In this document: positions 1 to 9,507 of the stretch, piece after piece
How positions within the stretch are numbered: the stretch's first letter is position 1
How the letters are laid out: each line of letters begins with the position of its first letter
Assembly: GCF_014651775.1 (NCBI RefSeq)
Contig: NZ_BMXN01000001.1
Span: 310,001-374,000 of the forward strand
DNA length: 64,000 nucleotides
Direction of reading: 5' to 3'
Source: Vreelandella hamiltonii
Lineage (GTDB): Bacteria > Pseudomonadota > Gammaproteobacteria > Pseudomonadales > Halomonadaceae
The notes under the pieces: generated by a model
Seen by the model: the letters and a program-made list of their open reading frames with translations, nothing else
What the model was told of the DNA's origin: nothing
Database searches by the model: none
Position numbers and translations under genes: made by a program

Positions 1-1574
1 TGCCCACTTCTGGCACGGGCAGCGCTGGGCGAGGTGGTTCCTCTGACGCACAGCCAGGCAATCAGCCTCCGCGTCCGCCTGCCTTCAACACGGCGCAAAA
101 AATTGGCCTGGTACTCGGGCCAGCTCTCTTTGCCTTTGTTTTGCTGTTTTTCCATCCGGCCGACCTGAGCTTCGAAGGGCGCATGGTGCTGGCTACCACG
201 CTGTGGGTTGCCGTCTGGTGGATCACCGAAGCGATTCCGATCCCGGTCACCTCGTTACTGCCCATCATCCTGCTGCCGATTACCGGCGCCCTGGATGGCA
301 ATACGGTGACGGCCGCCTACGGTAACCCGATCATCTTCCTGTTCCTTGGCGGCTTCATGATCGCTCTGGCCATGGAAAAATGGGATCTGCACAAGCGCAT
401 TGCGCTGTCGATCATTTCCATTTTGGGCACCAGCATCAATAGCATCGTCTTTGGCTTCATGGCGGCCACCGGCTTCTTGTCCATGTGGGTATCCAATACC
501 GCAGCGGTCATGATGATGCTGCCGATTGGTACTGCCATTGTCTTCCAGGTAACGGAAGAGCTGAAAAAGAGCTCGGAAGACCACAGTGCCGAAATCGACA
601 AGTTCAGCAAGTCGTTGATTTTTGGTGTGGGTTACGGTGGCACCATCGGCGGTCTGGGCACCTTGATCGGCACGCCGCCCAACATCATTCTGGCCGCTAT
701 CGTCAGCGAGCTGTTTGGCGTCGAAATTTCCTTTGCGGGCTGGCTGATGTTTGCCTTCCCCGTGGTGGTGATCCTGCTGTTCATCGGCTGGGTCATGCTG
801 ACGCGCTTCATCTATCCCATCAAGCTGGCCAAGCTGCCGGGTGGCCGTGCGCTGATTCGCAAGGAGAAAGAGGCGCTGGGCAAGATATCTTTCGAAGAGA
901 AAGCCGTACTGGGCGTTTTCCTGTTCGCGGCATTCTTCTGGATCACCCGCTCGTTCCTGTGGCAGGGGCAGATCATCAACATCCCTGGCATCAACGACAC
1001 CATGATCGCGATTGCCGCGGCCATTGCGCTGTTCCTGATTCCTTCGCCCTCCAAAGGCGGCTGCCTGCTGGACTGGAGCGTGGCCAAAGACGTGCCTTGG
1101 GGCATTCTGCTGCTGTTCGGGGGTGGTTTGGCCATCGCGGCGGGCTTCGGCTCTTCGGGCCTGGCGTCCTGGATTGGCGGTCAGATGAGCGTTCTGGAAG
1201 GCGTCAATTTCATGCTGGTGATTCTGCTGGCCACGGGCATGGTGCTGTTCCTCACGGAAATCACCTCGAACACGGCCACGGCCACGATGATTCTGCCGGT
1301 ACTGGCGTCGCTGGCGCTGGCGTTGAACATCCATCCCTTCGTGTTGATGGTACCTGCGGCCATGGCGGCCAACTGTGCCTTCATGCTGCCGGTGGGCACG
1401 CCGCCCAACGCAATCATCTTTGCCACGGGCAAGATCACCATCATGGAGATGGTGCGCAACGGCTTCTGGCTGAACATCATTTCCATGTTCCTGATTGCCG
1501 CGGCGGTCTACTTCATGTTGCCGGTACTCTGGGGTGTGGATTTGACCACATACCCGGACGCGTTCCGCAACTAA
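1..1574 (+). CDS. SLC13/DASS family sodium-coupled anion (di/tricarboxylate) transporter, 5' end missing
   Basis: Inner-membrane carrier of the divalent anion:Na+ symporter family, probably importing dicarboxylates or related anions. The frame is open to the left edge, so the start lies upstream; 523 residues are visible, the first ~35 being hydrophilic and rich in Pro, Gly and Ser. About a dozen hydrophobic segments follow. Two family signatures are present: SNTAAVMMMLPIG in the first half and ITSNTATATMILP in the second, each preceding a TPPN-type loop (GTPPNIIL, GTPPNAII). These repeated SNT motifs form the Na+/substrate sites in the family. A TTG at 141 could be mistaken for a start but would cut off the first helix. 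A rho-independent terminator follows. Substrate cannot be read from sequence. Confidence 0.88.
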   Translation, partial: PTSGTGSAGRGGSSDAQPGNQPPRPPAFNTAQKIGLVLGPALFAFVLLFFHPADLSFEGRMVLATTLWVAVWWITEAIPIPVTSLLPIILLPITGALDGNTVTAAYGNPIIFLFLGGFMIALAMEKWDLHKRIALSIISILGTSINSIVFGFMAATGFLSMWVSNTAAVMMMLPIGTAIVFQVTEELKKSSEDHSAEIDKFSKSLIFGVGYGGTIGGLGTLIGTPPNIILAAIVSELFGVEISFAGWLMFAFPVVVILLFIGWVMLTRFIYPIKLAKLPGGRALIRKEKEALGKISFEEKAVLGVFLFAAFFWITRSFLWQGQIINIPGINDTMIAIAAAIALFLIPSPSKGGCLLDWSVAKDVPWGILLLFGGGLAIAAGFGSSGLASWIGGQMSVLEGVNFMLVILLATGMVLFLTEITSNTATATMILPVLASLALALNIHPFVLMVPAAMAANCAFMLPVGTPPNAIIFATGKITIMEMVRNGFWLNIISMFLIAAAVYFMLPVLWGVDLTTYPDAFRN

Positions 1575-1630
1575 CCCGGTGTGTCGCCGCTGGCTCCTCT
1601 GGTGGGCCAGCGGGAAGCCACCAGGCTCCG

Positions 1631-1655
1631 GCCCCGCCCTCGTGCGGGGCTTTTT
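1631..1655 (+). terminator. Rho-independent terminator after the SLC13 carrier
   Basis: A GC-only 7-bp stem (GCCCCGC at 1631-1637 with GCGGGGC at 1644-1650) and a 6-base loop are followed by five T. It separates the carrier from sbcD. Confidence 0.85.
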
Positions 1656-1727
1656 GTGCTCGGCTTTTGTGCGTCGTTGGCCATCGGGTTGGTATGATGC
1701 GGTCATACTTTCTGGATCGAGCCTGTC

Positions 1728-2876
1728 ATGCGACTACTTCATACCGCCGACTGGCATTTGGGTCGGCTGTTTCACAATCTCTCGCTGCTGGACGACCAGC
1801 GTCATGTCCTGCAACAGCTGCTGACGATCATCGACCGTGAGCGCGTGGATGCGGTGCTGATTGCTGGTGATATCTACGACCGCTCGGTGCCCCCGGCAGC
1901 GGCGGTGACCCTGCTGGATGAGATACTGGCCGAGCTGTGCGAGAAACGTAGCCTGCCGGTCATCATGATCTCTGGCAACCACGATGGCGCCGCGCGGCTG
2001 GGGTTTGGGGCGCGTCATCTGCGCCAGGCCGGGTTACACATCCTCACCGATTTGGCCACCTGCGATCAGCCGGTGACGCTTGCCGTCGATGGCGTGACGG
2101 TGGATGTCTTCGGCATTCCCTACGCCGACCCGGAGTACGTGCGCAGCGAGTTTGGCGCCGACGTGCGCGATTTCGATGCCGCCCACCGCTACCTGCTGGA
2201 GCGTATTCACGCTCAGCGCCATCCCGCGCGCCCGGCGCTGCTCATGAGCCATTGCTTCGTGGAGGGCGGGGCGGCCAGCGAGTCCGAACGCCCGCTCACC
2301 CTGGGCGGTGCCGAAAGCGTTGCCTGGGAACCCATGCAGGGTTTCGATTACGTGGCGCTGGGGCACCTCCATGGCCCCCAGTACCGCGGAAGCGAGCACA
2401 TCCGCTATAGCGGCTCGCTGCTGAAATACAGCTTCTCCGAGGCGACGCAGCGCAAGGGCGTCACCCTGGTGGAGATGGGCAGCGAAGGTCTGGTGAGCAT
2501 CACCCAGCATCCGTTGACGCCCAGGCGCGACGTGCGCGTGCTGGAGGGAGAGTTGGCGCAGCTGCTGGCCATGGGGGGCGAAGACCCCGGTGCCGATGAC
2601 TACCTGCTGGTGCGCCTCACCGACCGGCACGCCATTCTCGACCCCATGGGCAAGCTGCGGGCGGTGTATCCCAACGTCCTGCATCTGGAGAAGCCCGGCA
2701 TGCTGGAAACGGCAGGTCGCCAGTCGCTGAGTCGTGAACGACTCGCTTTCAGCGCGCTGGACATGTTCAGCGATTTCTTCGCCCAGACCAGCGGCGAGCC
2801 CATGAATGACGAGCAGGCCCGCGCCATGGGCGAGCTGATCACCGCCCTTGACCGCGAGCAGGAGGGGCCAGCATGA
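1728..2876 (+). CDS. sbcD: Exonuclease subunit SbcD (Mre11-type nuclease)
   Basis: Nuclease subunit of the SbcCD complex, which cuts DNA hairpins and protein-blocked ends in the cytoplasm. The 382-residue product has the metallophosphoesterase motifs in order: HTADWHLG near the N-terminus, GDIYDR, GNHDG and GHLHGPQ, providing the metal-binding Asp, His and Asn residues. Length matches the family (~400). Its stop overlaps the sbcC start in an ATGA, so the two are translationally coupled and should be made in a fixed ratio. Confidence 0.95.
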   Translation: MRLLHTADWHLGRLFHNLSLLDDQRHVLQQLLTIIDRERVDAVLIAGDIYDRSVPPAAAVTLLDEILAELCEKRSLPVIMISGNHDGAARLGFGARHLRQAGLHILTDLATCDQPVTLAVDGVTVDVFGIPYADPEYVRSEFGADVRDFDAAHRYLLERIHAQRHPARPALLMSHCFVEGGAASESERPLTLGGAESVAWEPMQGFDYVALGHLHGPQYRGSEHIRYSGSLLKYSFSEATQRKGVTLVEMGSEGLVSITQHPLTPRRDVRVLEGELAQLLAMGGEDPGADDYLLVRLTDRHAILDPMGKLRAVYPNVLHLEKPGMLETAGRQSLSRERLAFSALDMFSDFFAQTSGEPMNDEQARAMGELITALDREQEGPA

Positions 2877-5473
2877 CGCCTTTGACACTGACCCTGCAGG
2901 CCTTTGGCCCGTTTGCCCGGCGTGACACCATCGACTTCACCGCGCTGGGCAAAAGCCCGCTGTTCCTGATCAATGGCCCCACCGGTGCTGGCAAAAGCTC
3001 GATACTCGATGCCATCTGCTTCGCACTTTACGGCCAAACCACCGGCAATGAACGGGATGCTGGCCAGATGCGCTGCGACCAGGCTGCGCCAGACCTGCTC
3101 ACCGAAGTCACCCTCACGTTTCGCCTGCGGGAAAGCACCTATCGGGTGCGCCGCGTGCCCCAGCAGGAGCGCCCCAAAGCCAATGGCGAGGGTACCACCA
3201 CCCAGGCTGCCGAAGCCCAGCTGTGGCGGCTGACCCCAGAAGGTCAGGAAGACGAATGCCTGGTGGCGCGCAAGGTCACCGATGCCAACGGCCAGCTGCA
3301 GCAGTTGCTGGGGCTGGATGCTCGGCAGTTCCGCCAGGTGATGGTGCTGCCCCAGGGCAAGTTCCGCGAGCTGTTGCTGGCAGGCTCCAAGGAACGCGAG
3401 GAGATTTTTGCCCAGCTGTTTCAGACCCAGATCTTCCAGCGCATCGAACAGCGCCTGGCGGACCAGGCCAAGCACATCGTGCGTGAGGTGAACGACCACC
3501 GCCAGCGTGTACAGGGCATGCTGGCGGCCAGCGATGTCGAGAGCGAAGCCGCCCTGGAAGCTGCCCTCGCTGCGCTGGCCCCTGACCACCAGATCGCCAG
3601 GCACGACCTGGCCCTGGCCGCCGAGCAGCGGGAGCAGGCCGTGGCGGCCGCCCAGTCGGCGGCAGCGCTGGCCCGCCAGTTCGCGCAGCACGCCGCGCTG
3701 GTCAATGCCAAGGCCGCGCTGCTGGTGCAGCAGCCGGCCGTGCAGCGTGCCCAGCAGCAGCTGCGTCAGCATGAGCAGACCCAGGCCCTGGCAACACCGT
3801 TTTATGCCCGGCAAAGCGCCCAGCAAAACGCCACGGCGGCCCAGCGCGAGTGGGCCGCCGCCGAACAGGCCATTGCCCCGCGCCAAGCGGCTCACCAGCA
3901 GGCTCAGGAAACGCTCGAGGCGGCCAATGCCCAATATGAACAGCTGCCCGCCCTGCAACGCCAGGCCTATGCGCTAGAGCAATCTCTCGATCAGTGTCAG
4001 GCATTGGCCACGCTGGAGAAACAGCAGCAAGCGCTTGCCCAGCAAGTGGCCCGGGCGCGCGAAAATGCACAGCAGAAGCAGCGTGCGGCCACCCAACAGG
4101 AGCAGCACGCCATCGAGCAGGAGATGCGCTGGCACCAGGGCCAGGCGGCTCTGCTCGCTGAGCAGCTGGAAGGTGGCCAGCCTTGTCCGGTGTGTGGCAG
4201 CCGTGAGCATCCCGCGCCTGCCTCGACGGCCCAGCTACTGGTCACGCAAGAGGAGGTGAAGCAGGCGCGCAGCGCCCATGAGCGCGCTCGACAGGCATGG
4301 GTGAGCGCCCAACAAGACGCACAGCGCCTGGAGCAGCAGGCCGAGCACGTCGGTGAGCAGTGCCAGAAGCTGCGCGAACAGTTGGGCGATAGCGCATCGC
4401 TGGAGAGCGTGAATGCCTCGTTAGCGGCCGTGAAACTTGAGATGGACACCTGCGAGCGGAGCTGGAAAGCCGCCCAGAGCCAGGCCCAGACCGCCCACAC
4501 GACGTTCACCCAGGCGCAAACCACGCTCACTCAGGCAACCCAGCGCCAGGCCGAGGCGCAGCGGACGCTGGAAGCGGCCGAGGCCGAGTGGCAAACGGCC
4601 CTGCAGGGTAGCCCCTTTGAGGATGAGCAGGCATTTATTAATGCCCGTCTGGACACCACCGAGCAGCAGCGGCTAAGTGACGACGTGGCGCGCTTTCAAC
4701 GGGAACTGGCCAGGCTGGAAGGGCAGCTCGAAGCCAGTGCGCCGCTGCTGGAAGGCAAGACGCCGCCCGACGTTGCTGCCCTCGATGCCCAGGCTGACAA
4801 CAGCAAGGCCCGGGAGGAGGCGTGCCGACAGCATTACCAGCGGCTGAGTGCACGGGTAGACCAGCTCACCGCCACCCGACAGCGATTGGCAGAGGCACGC
4901 AATGTGGAGGCGGCCCTGGACGAGCAGTACAAACTGTGGGGTACGCTCAGCGAAGTGGCCAACGGGCGCACCGGGAATCGCATCAGCTTGCAGCGCTTCG
5001 TGCTGGGCGTGCTGCTGGACGATGTGCTGATTCAAGCCTCCGCGCGCCTGGTGCGCATGAGCCGCGGGCGCTATCAGTTGGTGCGCCGGGAAGACCCTTC
5101 CAAAGGCAATAAAGCCTCTGGCCTGGAGCTGGACGTGGCCGATACCTATACCGGCAAGAATCGCCCGGTGGCGACGCTTTCCGGTGGTGAGTCGTTCATG
5201 GCTGCGCTGGCGCTGGCGCTAGGGCTTTCCGATGTGGTGCAAGCCTATGCAGGCGGTATTCAGCTGGATACGCTATTCATAGATGAAGGCTTTGGCAGCC
5301 TCGACCAGGACGCGCTGGACCAGGCCATCGCCATGCTCAGCGAGCTGCAGATGAGCGGGCGCATGATCGGCATCATTTCGCATGTCAGCGAACTCAAGGA
5401 GCAGATGCCGATTCGTATCGACGTGCTGCCCAGCCGTCAGGGCAGCACGGTCGTGGTGAAGGGTGAAGGGTGA
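2873..5473 (+). CDS. sbcC: Exonuclease subunit SbcC (Rad50-type SMC ATPase)
   Basis: ATPase partner of SbcD. The N-terminal half-domain carries Walker A (GPTGAGKSS, about residue 37). Two long Ala/Gln/Glu-rich coiled coils flank a zinc-hook CPVCGSREHP at about residue 440. The C-terminal half has the signature LSGGESF and Walker B LFIDEGFGSLD. At 866 residues it is shorter than E. coli SbcC (about 1050); the shortening is in the coiled coil, while all catalytic motifs are present. Overlaps sbcD by four bases. Confidence 0.95.
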   Translation: MTPLTLTLQAFGPFARRDTIDFTALGKSPLFLINGPTGAGKSSILDAICFALYGQTTGNERDAGQMRCDQAAPDLLTEVTLTFRLRESTYRVRRVPQQERPKANGEGTTTQAAEAQLWRLTPEGQEDECLVARKVTDANGQLQQLLGLDARQFRQVMVLPQGKFRELLLAGSKEREEIFAQLFQTQIFQRIEQRLADQAKHIVREVNDHRQRVQGMLAASDVESEAALEAALAALAPDHQIARHDLALAAEQREQAVAAAQSAAALARQFAQHAALVNAKAALLVQQPAVQRAQQQLRQHEQTQALATPFYARQSAQQNATAAQREWAAAEQAIAPRQAAHQQAQETLEAANAQYEQLPALQRQAYALEQSLDQCQALATLEKQQQALAQQVARARENAQQKQRAATQQEQHAIEQEMRWHQGQAALLAEQLEGGQPCPVCGSREHPAPASTAQLLVTQEEVKQARSAHERARQAWVSAQQDAQRLEQQAEHVGEQCQKLREQLGDSASLESVNASLAAVKLEMDTCERSWKAAQSQAQTAHTTFTQAQTTLTQATQRQAEAQRTLEAAEAEWQTALQGSPFEDEQAFINARLDTTEQQRLSDDVARFQRELARLEGQLEASAPLLEGKTPPDVAALDAQADNSKAREEACRQHYQRLSARVDQLTATRQRLAEARNVEAALDEQYKLWGTLSEVANGRTGNRISLQRFVLGVLLDDVLIQASARLVRMSRGRYQLVRREDPSKGNKASGLELDVADTYTGKNRPVATLSGGESFMAALALALGLSDVVQAYAGGIQLDTLFIDEGFGSLDQDALDQAIAMLSELQMSGRMIGIISHVSELKEQMPIRIDVLPSRQGSTVVVKGEG

Positions 5474-5562
5474 CGAGCCCGGCGGTTCACGTTGCGTTCA
5501 TGTTCGATGCTTTATAACCAGAACCGATCAATTCACGATGATGACCCGAAGGGGGAGCAAGG

Positions 5563-6288
5563 ATGAATGCGAGCAAGATTCTCCAGCAGTTGATGAATCA
5601 GGCCAGTGGTGGCAAAGGCGGCCGTGGTGGCATGGACGTGCAGGGCATCATGGATGGGTTGTCGCGGCAGTTGGGCGGCAGTGGCAGCCAAGCGGCGCGC
5701 TCCGGCGGCAGCTCGGGCGGGTTCGACATGAAGAGCCTGCTGGGTGGCGGGGCCATGGGCATGCTGATTGGCTCCAAGCGAGGCCGCAGCATGGGGGGCA
5801 AAGCGCTGAAGTATGGGGCCATTGCCGGGGTTGGCGTGTTGGCCTGGAAAGCCTGGCAACGCTCCCAGGCCAACGGCGGTGCCACGGCGGCGTCGGCAGA
5901 AGGGGAGCGTGTCGAGGTACTCAGCGGTGAGTACCAGGAGCGCCGCAGCCTGGAGCTGTTGCAAGCCATGATCATGGCAGCCCGCGCCGATGGTCATATC
6001 GATGAACAGGAGCAGGCGCTGATCACTCAGCAGATCGATGCGCTGGGTGCCGACGAAGAGATGCACCGCTGGGTAGAGCAGCAGCTGCGCGCCCCGCTGG
6101 ACGCCAGGGCACTGGCTCGTGAAGCAGACTCCCCCCAGGCCGCCCGTGAAATGTACCTGATCAGCGTGGCGGTGACCGACGACCAGAACCCCATGGAACG
6201 CGCCTGGCTGGACCAGTTGGCCAGCGCCCTGAACCTGTCGCCCGACATGGTGGCAGAGCTGGAGCATCAGGCCCAGCAGGCCAGCTGA
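5563..6288 (+). CDS. DUF533 family protein (YebE-like, TerB-fold C-terminus)
   Basis: A 241-residue protein resembling E. coli YebE. The N-terminal third is rich in Gly and Ser and contains a short hydrophobic stretch around residues 85-103 (IAGVGVLAWKAW) that may touch the membrane. The C-terminal ~130 residues are helical with the TerB-like pattern AMIMAARADGHIDEQEQALI, where the acidic DGHID loop is typical. Function is unknown in the family; YebE is linked to envelope stress in E. coli. The start is preceded by a purine-rich ribosome site (GGGGGAGCAAGG). Its TGA overlaps the ATG of pgpA. Confidence 0.85.
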   Translation: MNASKILQQLMNQASGGKGGRGGMDVQGIMDGLSRQLGGSGSQAARSGGSSGGFDMKSLLGGGAMGMLIGSKRGRSMGGKALKYGAIAGVGVLAWKAWQRSQANGGATAASAEGERVEVLSGEYQERRSLELLQAMIMAARADGHIDEQEQALITQQIDALGADEEMHRWVEQQLRAPLDARALAREADSPQAAREMYLISVAVTDDQNPMERAWLDQLASALNLSPDMVAELEHQAQQAS

Positions 6289-6776
6289 TGCTCGATATCG
6301 TTGGCACTGCCAACTTGTGGTTAGCCACCGGTTTCGGGCTGGGGCTGATGCCCGTGGCCCCAGGCACGTTTGGTTCCTTGCTTGGCCTGCCGTTGGCCTG
6401 GTGGCTGTCAGGTCGCTCGACCCGTCAGCAGGTGGTCATCATCACGCTGATGCTGTTGGCCGCCGTGCCGGTGTGCCACATGGCGTCCCTGCATTTTGAT
6501 GGACAGGATCATGGCAGTATCGTCGCCGATGAATATGTGGCTTTCCCCTTGGCAGTGCTGGGGCTAAAAGCTGCCCGCCATCCGCTGGTGTTGGCCTTGG
6601 CGTTCGGCGTCTACCGCTTCTTTGATGGCCTGAAACCACCGCCTATTCATCTGGCGGAACATGTTACCGGGGGAGTGGGCATCGTGCTGGATGACGTGAT
6701 TGCTGCGCTGGTAAGTTGGCTGGTGGTCGCGTTGCTGGTGACGCTATGGCAGCGTCGGCAGCGGCAAATCGTTTAA
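6288..6776 (+). CDS. pgpA: Phosphatidylglycerophosphatase A
   Basis: Membrane phosphatase that dephosphorylates phosphatidylglycerol phosphate in phospholipid synthesis. The 162-residue product begins with the family signature GLMPVAPGTFGSL, then has VADEYVAFPL, RFFDGLKPPPI and a GIVLDDVIAAL segment that supplies acidic metal ligands. Three to four membrane helices are evident. Length agrees with PgpA (about 170). Start and stop overlap the DUF533 gene (TGATG), so the two are probably co-translated. A strong bidirectional terminator follows. Confidence 0.9.
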   Translation: MLDIVGTANLWLATGFGLGLMPVAPGTFGSLLGLPLAWWLSGRSTRQQVVIITLMLLAAVPVCHMASLHFDGQDHGSIVADEYVAFPLAVLGLKAARHPLVLALAFGVYRFFDGLKPPPIHLAEHVTGGVGIVLDDVIAALVSWLVVALLVTLWQRRQRQIV

Positions 6777-6805
6777 CATCGCTTCTCTCGACGCTAACCA
6801 CCAAA

Positions 6806-6840
6806 AACGCCGCAGGTCGCGAAAGCGACGCTGCGGCGTT
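6806..6840. terminator. Bidirectional terminator between pgpA and the aldehyde dehydrogenase gene
   Basis: Arms AACGCCGCAG (6806-6815) and CTGCGGCGTT (6831-6840) pair perfectly and enclose a second short stem capped by a GAAA loop. On the minus strand a run of five T follows, fitting termination of the convergent dehydrogenase gene; on the plus strand the T tract is weaker. Confidence 0.85.
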
Positions 6841-6877
6841 GTGCTTTTGCCTACCGGAGCAGCGTAGGCGTTCGCTA

Positions 6878-8260
6878 TCAGCTTTGAACCACGATCACCG
6901 ACTTGGCATTAACGAACTCGTGCATGCCAAAGCCGCCGTGCTCACGGCCGTAGCCTGAATCCTTCACGCCGCCAAACGGCATCTCGGGCGTGGCCACACC
7001 AAAGCCGTTGATGAACACCATGCCGGTATCGAAATACTTGCTGGCCAGCTCGGTGGCGCGTTTCACGTCCTTGGAGATGATGCCGCCGCCCAAGCCGTAA
7101 CGGCTGTCGTTGGCGATGCGCATGGCGTCGTCGTCATCCTTGGCGCGAATCAGCGCCGCCACCGGGCCAAACAGCTCGTCGTCGTAGGCGGGCTGACCGG
7201 GGGTGACGTCATCCAGCACCGTGACCGGGTAGAACGCGCCTTTGCCTTCCGGCTTTTCACCGCCGCAGAGGATTTTCGCGCCCTTGCGCACGCTCTCTTC
7301 CACCTGCTCGTGAAGGGTATCGCGCAGATCCACGCGGGCCATGGGGCCCAGGTCGCTGTCTTGCTGGGTCGGGTCGCCCGCTTTCAGGTCCTTCATGCGC
7401 GCCACGTAGCGCTCCTTGAACGCTTCGTAGTGCTTCTCGGTGACCACGAAGCGTTTGGCGGCCACGCAGGTCTGGCCGCCGTTGAATACGCGACCGGTCA
7501 CGCAGGTGTCGATGGCCACGTCCAGGTCGGCGTCGTCCAGCACCAGATAAGCGTCGTTGGAGCCCAGCTCCAGCACGGTCTTTTTCAGGTGCTCGGCGGC
7601 CTTGGCGGCCACTTTGCGACCAGCGCCGTCGCTGCCGGTCAGGGTCACGCCCCGCACGGCCTTGTGGGCGATGATGTTGTCGGACACTTCATGGGAAATC
7701 ACCAGAGTGCGGAAGACGTTTTCCGGCAGGCCCGCCTCACGATAGATCTTTTCCAGCAGCAGGCCGCTGCCGGTAACGTTTTCAGCGTGTTTCAGCAGCA
7801 CGCCGTTGCCCGCCATGATGTTGGCGATGGAGTAGCGCACTACCTGGTAGGCAGGGAAGTTCCAGGGCTGAATGCCGTAGATCACGCCCATGGGCGAGTA
7901 GGTGACGAAACCGCGCTCGCCATTGCCGGGCTGGCGCTCTTCATCGGCCAGCTTGGCGGGGCCGTGTTCGGCGGTGTAGTCACAAATGCCCACGCACAGA
8001 TCCACTTCCTGACGGGCCTGATCCGGCAGCTTGCCCATCTCTTTCACCATGAGCTGGGCCAGGTCTTCCCGATGCGCTTTCAGCGCCTGGCCAATGGCCT
8101 TGACCACACGGGCGCGTTCGTCCAGAGAGGTCAGCCGCCAATCGAGAAAGGCCTCATGACAGGCCTCGACGACCTGCTGAGCCTGCTGGTCATCCATCAG
8201 TGTGTAGGATTCGAGGGTATCACCCGTGGTGGGATTGACGGTCTTGATCGTGTTGCTCAT
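6878..8260 (-). CDS. sad: NAD(P)-dependent succinate-semialdehyde dehydrogenase, Sad/YneI-like
   Basis: Oxidises succinate semialdehyde or a similar omega-semialdehyde to the acid in the cytoplasm. The 460-residue protein follows E. coli Sad (YneI) along its length: MGVIYGIQPWNFP in the cofactor domain, catalytic Glu in VLELGSND and catalytic Cys in NGGQTCVAAKRF. ELGSND replaces the usual ELGGSD, a conservative change. The ATG at 8260 is chosen because AGGAGA lies just upstream; the frame remains open 16 codons further but without a ribosome site. No partner transaminase gene is adjacent, so the in vivo substrate is uncertain. Confidence 0.85.
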   Translation of the reverse strand: MSNTIKTVNPTTGDTLESYTLMDDQQAQQVVEACHEAFLDWRLTSLDERARVVKAIGQALKAHREDLAQLMVKEMGKLPDQARQEVDLCVGICDYTAEHGPAKLADEERQPGNGERGFVTYSPMGVIYGIQPWNFPAYQVVRYSIANIMAGNGVLLKHAENVTGSGLLLEKIYREAGLPENVFRTLVISHEVSDNIIAHKAVRGVTLTGSDGAGRKVAAKAAEHLKKTVLELGSNDAYLVLDDADLDVAIDTCVTGRVFNGGQTCVAAKRFVVTEKHYEAFKERYVARMKDLKAGDPTQQDSDLGPMARVDLRDTLHEQVEESVRKGAKILCGGEKPEGKGAFYPVTVLDDVTPGQPAYDDELFGPVAALIRAKDDDDAMRIANDSRYGLGGGIISKDVKRATELASKYFDTGMVFINGFGVATPEMPFGGVKDSGYGREHGGFGMHEFVNAKSVIVVQS

Positions 8261-8315
8261 AAGATCTCCTATCTTTAGATCAACGGGACGTGAGGGGGTA
8301 GACCACACAGCGGCT

Positions 8316-8480
8316 AATCGTTCCTTTAGGCTTGGTACGAAAACTGCCTACGCTCGCCCATACGGCGTTAAAAATTGGCTCAAAGTACTCATTTACACCC
8401 CGTAAACTCCGTCTTTTCGCCAATTTTTGCCTTGTCTGGCCATCGCTCGACGATTTTTCGTACAAGCCTAGGCCGACTGG
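8316..8480. repeat. Palindromic intergenic repeat in a 309-bp gene-free gap
   Basis: The gap 8261-8569 has no credible gene. It contains nested inverted repeats: an outer pair near 8326-8343 and 8455-8470 (TAGGCTTG-TACGAAAA, one extra G in one arm), an inner pair AAAAATTGGC (8370-8379) with GCCAATTTTT (8419-8428), and a GTAAA-type core around 8390-8407. The whole can fold into one long imperfect hairpin. A spurious 106-codon frame on the minus strand runs through it. It looks like a dispersed palindromic (REP/MITE-like) element rather than a gene. Confidence 0.6.
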
Positions 8481-8569
8481 TCTATTCACGCTGATTTTCC
8501 ACTTTAGTAGAAAAATCCCCATTTGCCCAAATTTCGCGGTCTGTTCACCCGCCCACCCTTTGGCGCTTT

Positions 8570-9481
8570 TTATGGCGCCAGGGAAGGGCGGTGGGCCCAC
8601 ACGGTATCCAGGGTGTCCAGCGCTGCCTTGATGGTGGGCTCGATGGCGCGATCCTGTCGCCAGATCAGGCTCAAGGCGCAGGGCAGGCGAACGTGCTCGG
8701 CCACTGCCAGCCCGCTCTCCTGGCGCTCGGCCATGGCCAGCGCGTCGCGGGCCAGGCTCAGGCCGACCCCGGCGCGCACCAGGTCCAGCATGCAGGCTTC
8801 CTGGTCGACCTGTGCCACTCGGTGCGGCGTGGCGCCGCTGGCAGCCAGCGCACGCTGGAGCAGGCGCGAGTGGGCAGACACGCTGGGGGTGACGATCCAG
8901 GGGAGGCTGGCCAGCGCTTCCCAGCGGGTGTCGGCCAACTTGGCCTCCCAGCCCGGGGGCGCCACCACGTGGTAATGAAAGTGGGTCAGCTCACGCCAGG
9001 CCAAGGCGTCATGGGCCGGGCCTTCGCCGGGCGGTGCCAGAAAGAAGCCCACATCCAGCTCGCTGTGCACCACGTCTTCCAGCACGCTGCCGCTCATGCC
9101 GTGGTGCAGCTCCGTTTCCAGCTGGGGCGCGCGGGCCATCAGGCGGCTCAAAAAATCGCCCAGGCGGATGAATTCAGGGTCCACGATGGTGCCGATGCGC
9201 AGCTTGCCGCGCAGGGTGCTGTGCAGGGCACTGGCGCTTTGTTCGAATGCCAGCGCACTGGCCAGGGCGTTTTCGGCGGCGGGCAGCAGGGCATAGCCAT
9301 CGGCAGTGAGGCGCAAGCCCTGAGGGCGGCGGGTGAACAGCGTCAGGCCAAGGTGTTGTTGAAGCTGCTTCAACTTTAGGCTGACGGCAGGCTGGGTGAG
9401 GTGCAGCTGTTCAGCGGCGCGAGACACGCTGCCGGTATGGGCAACGGCCACAAAGGCCCGTAGCGTGGCGTACTCCTGCAT
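8570..9481 (-). CDS. LysR-type transcriptional regulator
   Basis: A 303-residue regulator with an N-terminal winged helix-turn-helix (residues ~1-60, with GSVSRAAEQLHLTQPAVSLKLKQLQ as its core) and a C-terminal periplasmic-binding-like inducer domain. It is transcribed away from the mmsA-GMC oxidoreductase pair, and 139 bp separate the two starts. By the usual LysR arrangement it probably controls that pair and itself in response to a pathway metabolite. A T-N11-A candidate site lies in the shared promoter region. Confidence 0.85.
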   Translation of the reverse strand: MQEYATLRAFVAVAHTGSVSRAAEQLHLTQPAVSLKLKQLQQHLGLTLFTRRPQGLRLTADGYALLPAAENALASALAFEQSASALHSTLRGKLRIGTIVDPEFIRLGDFLSRLMARAPQLETELHHGMSGSVLEDVVHSELDVGFFLAPPGEGPAHDALAWRELTHFHYHVVAPPGWEAKLADTRWEALASLPWIVTPSVSAHSRLLQRALAASGATPHRVAQVDQEACMLDLVRAGVGLSLARDALAMAERQESGLAVAEHVRLPCALSLIWRQDRAIEPTIKAALDTLDTVWAHRPSLAP

Positions 9482-9507
9482 GGTCGATGACCTTCGTTGT
9501 CATGTTA

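Noticed and set aside
255-1706. 483-codon minus-strand frame under the SLC13 gene
   Set aside because: Shadow of a real coding region; composition is His/Gln/Arg-rich noise.
8280-8600. 106-codon minus-strand frame between sad and lysR
   Set aside because: It runs along a nested palindrome and overlaps the lysR 3' end; better explained as a frame in a repeat element.
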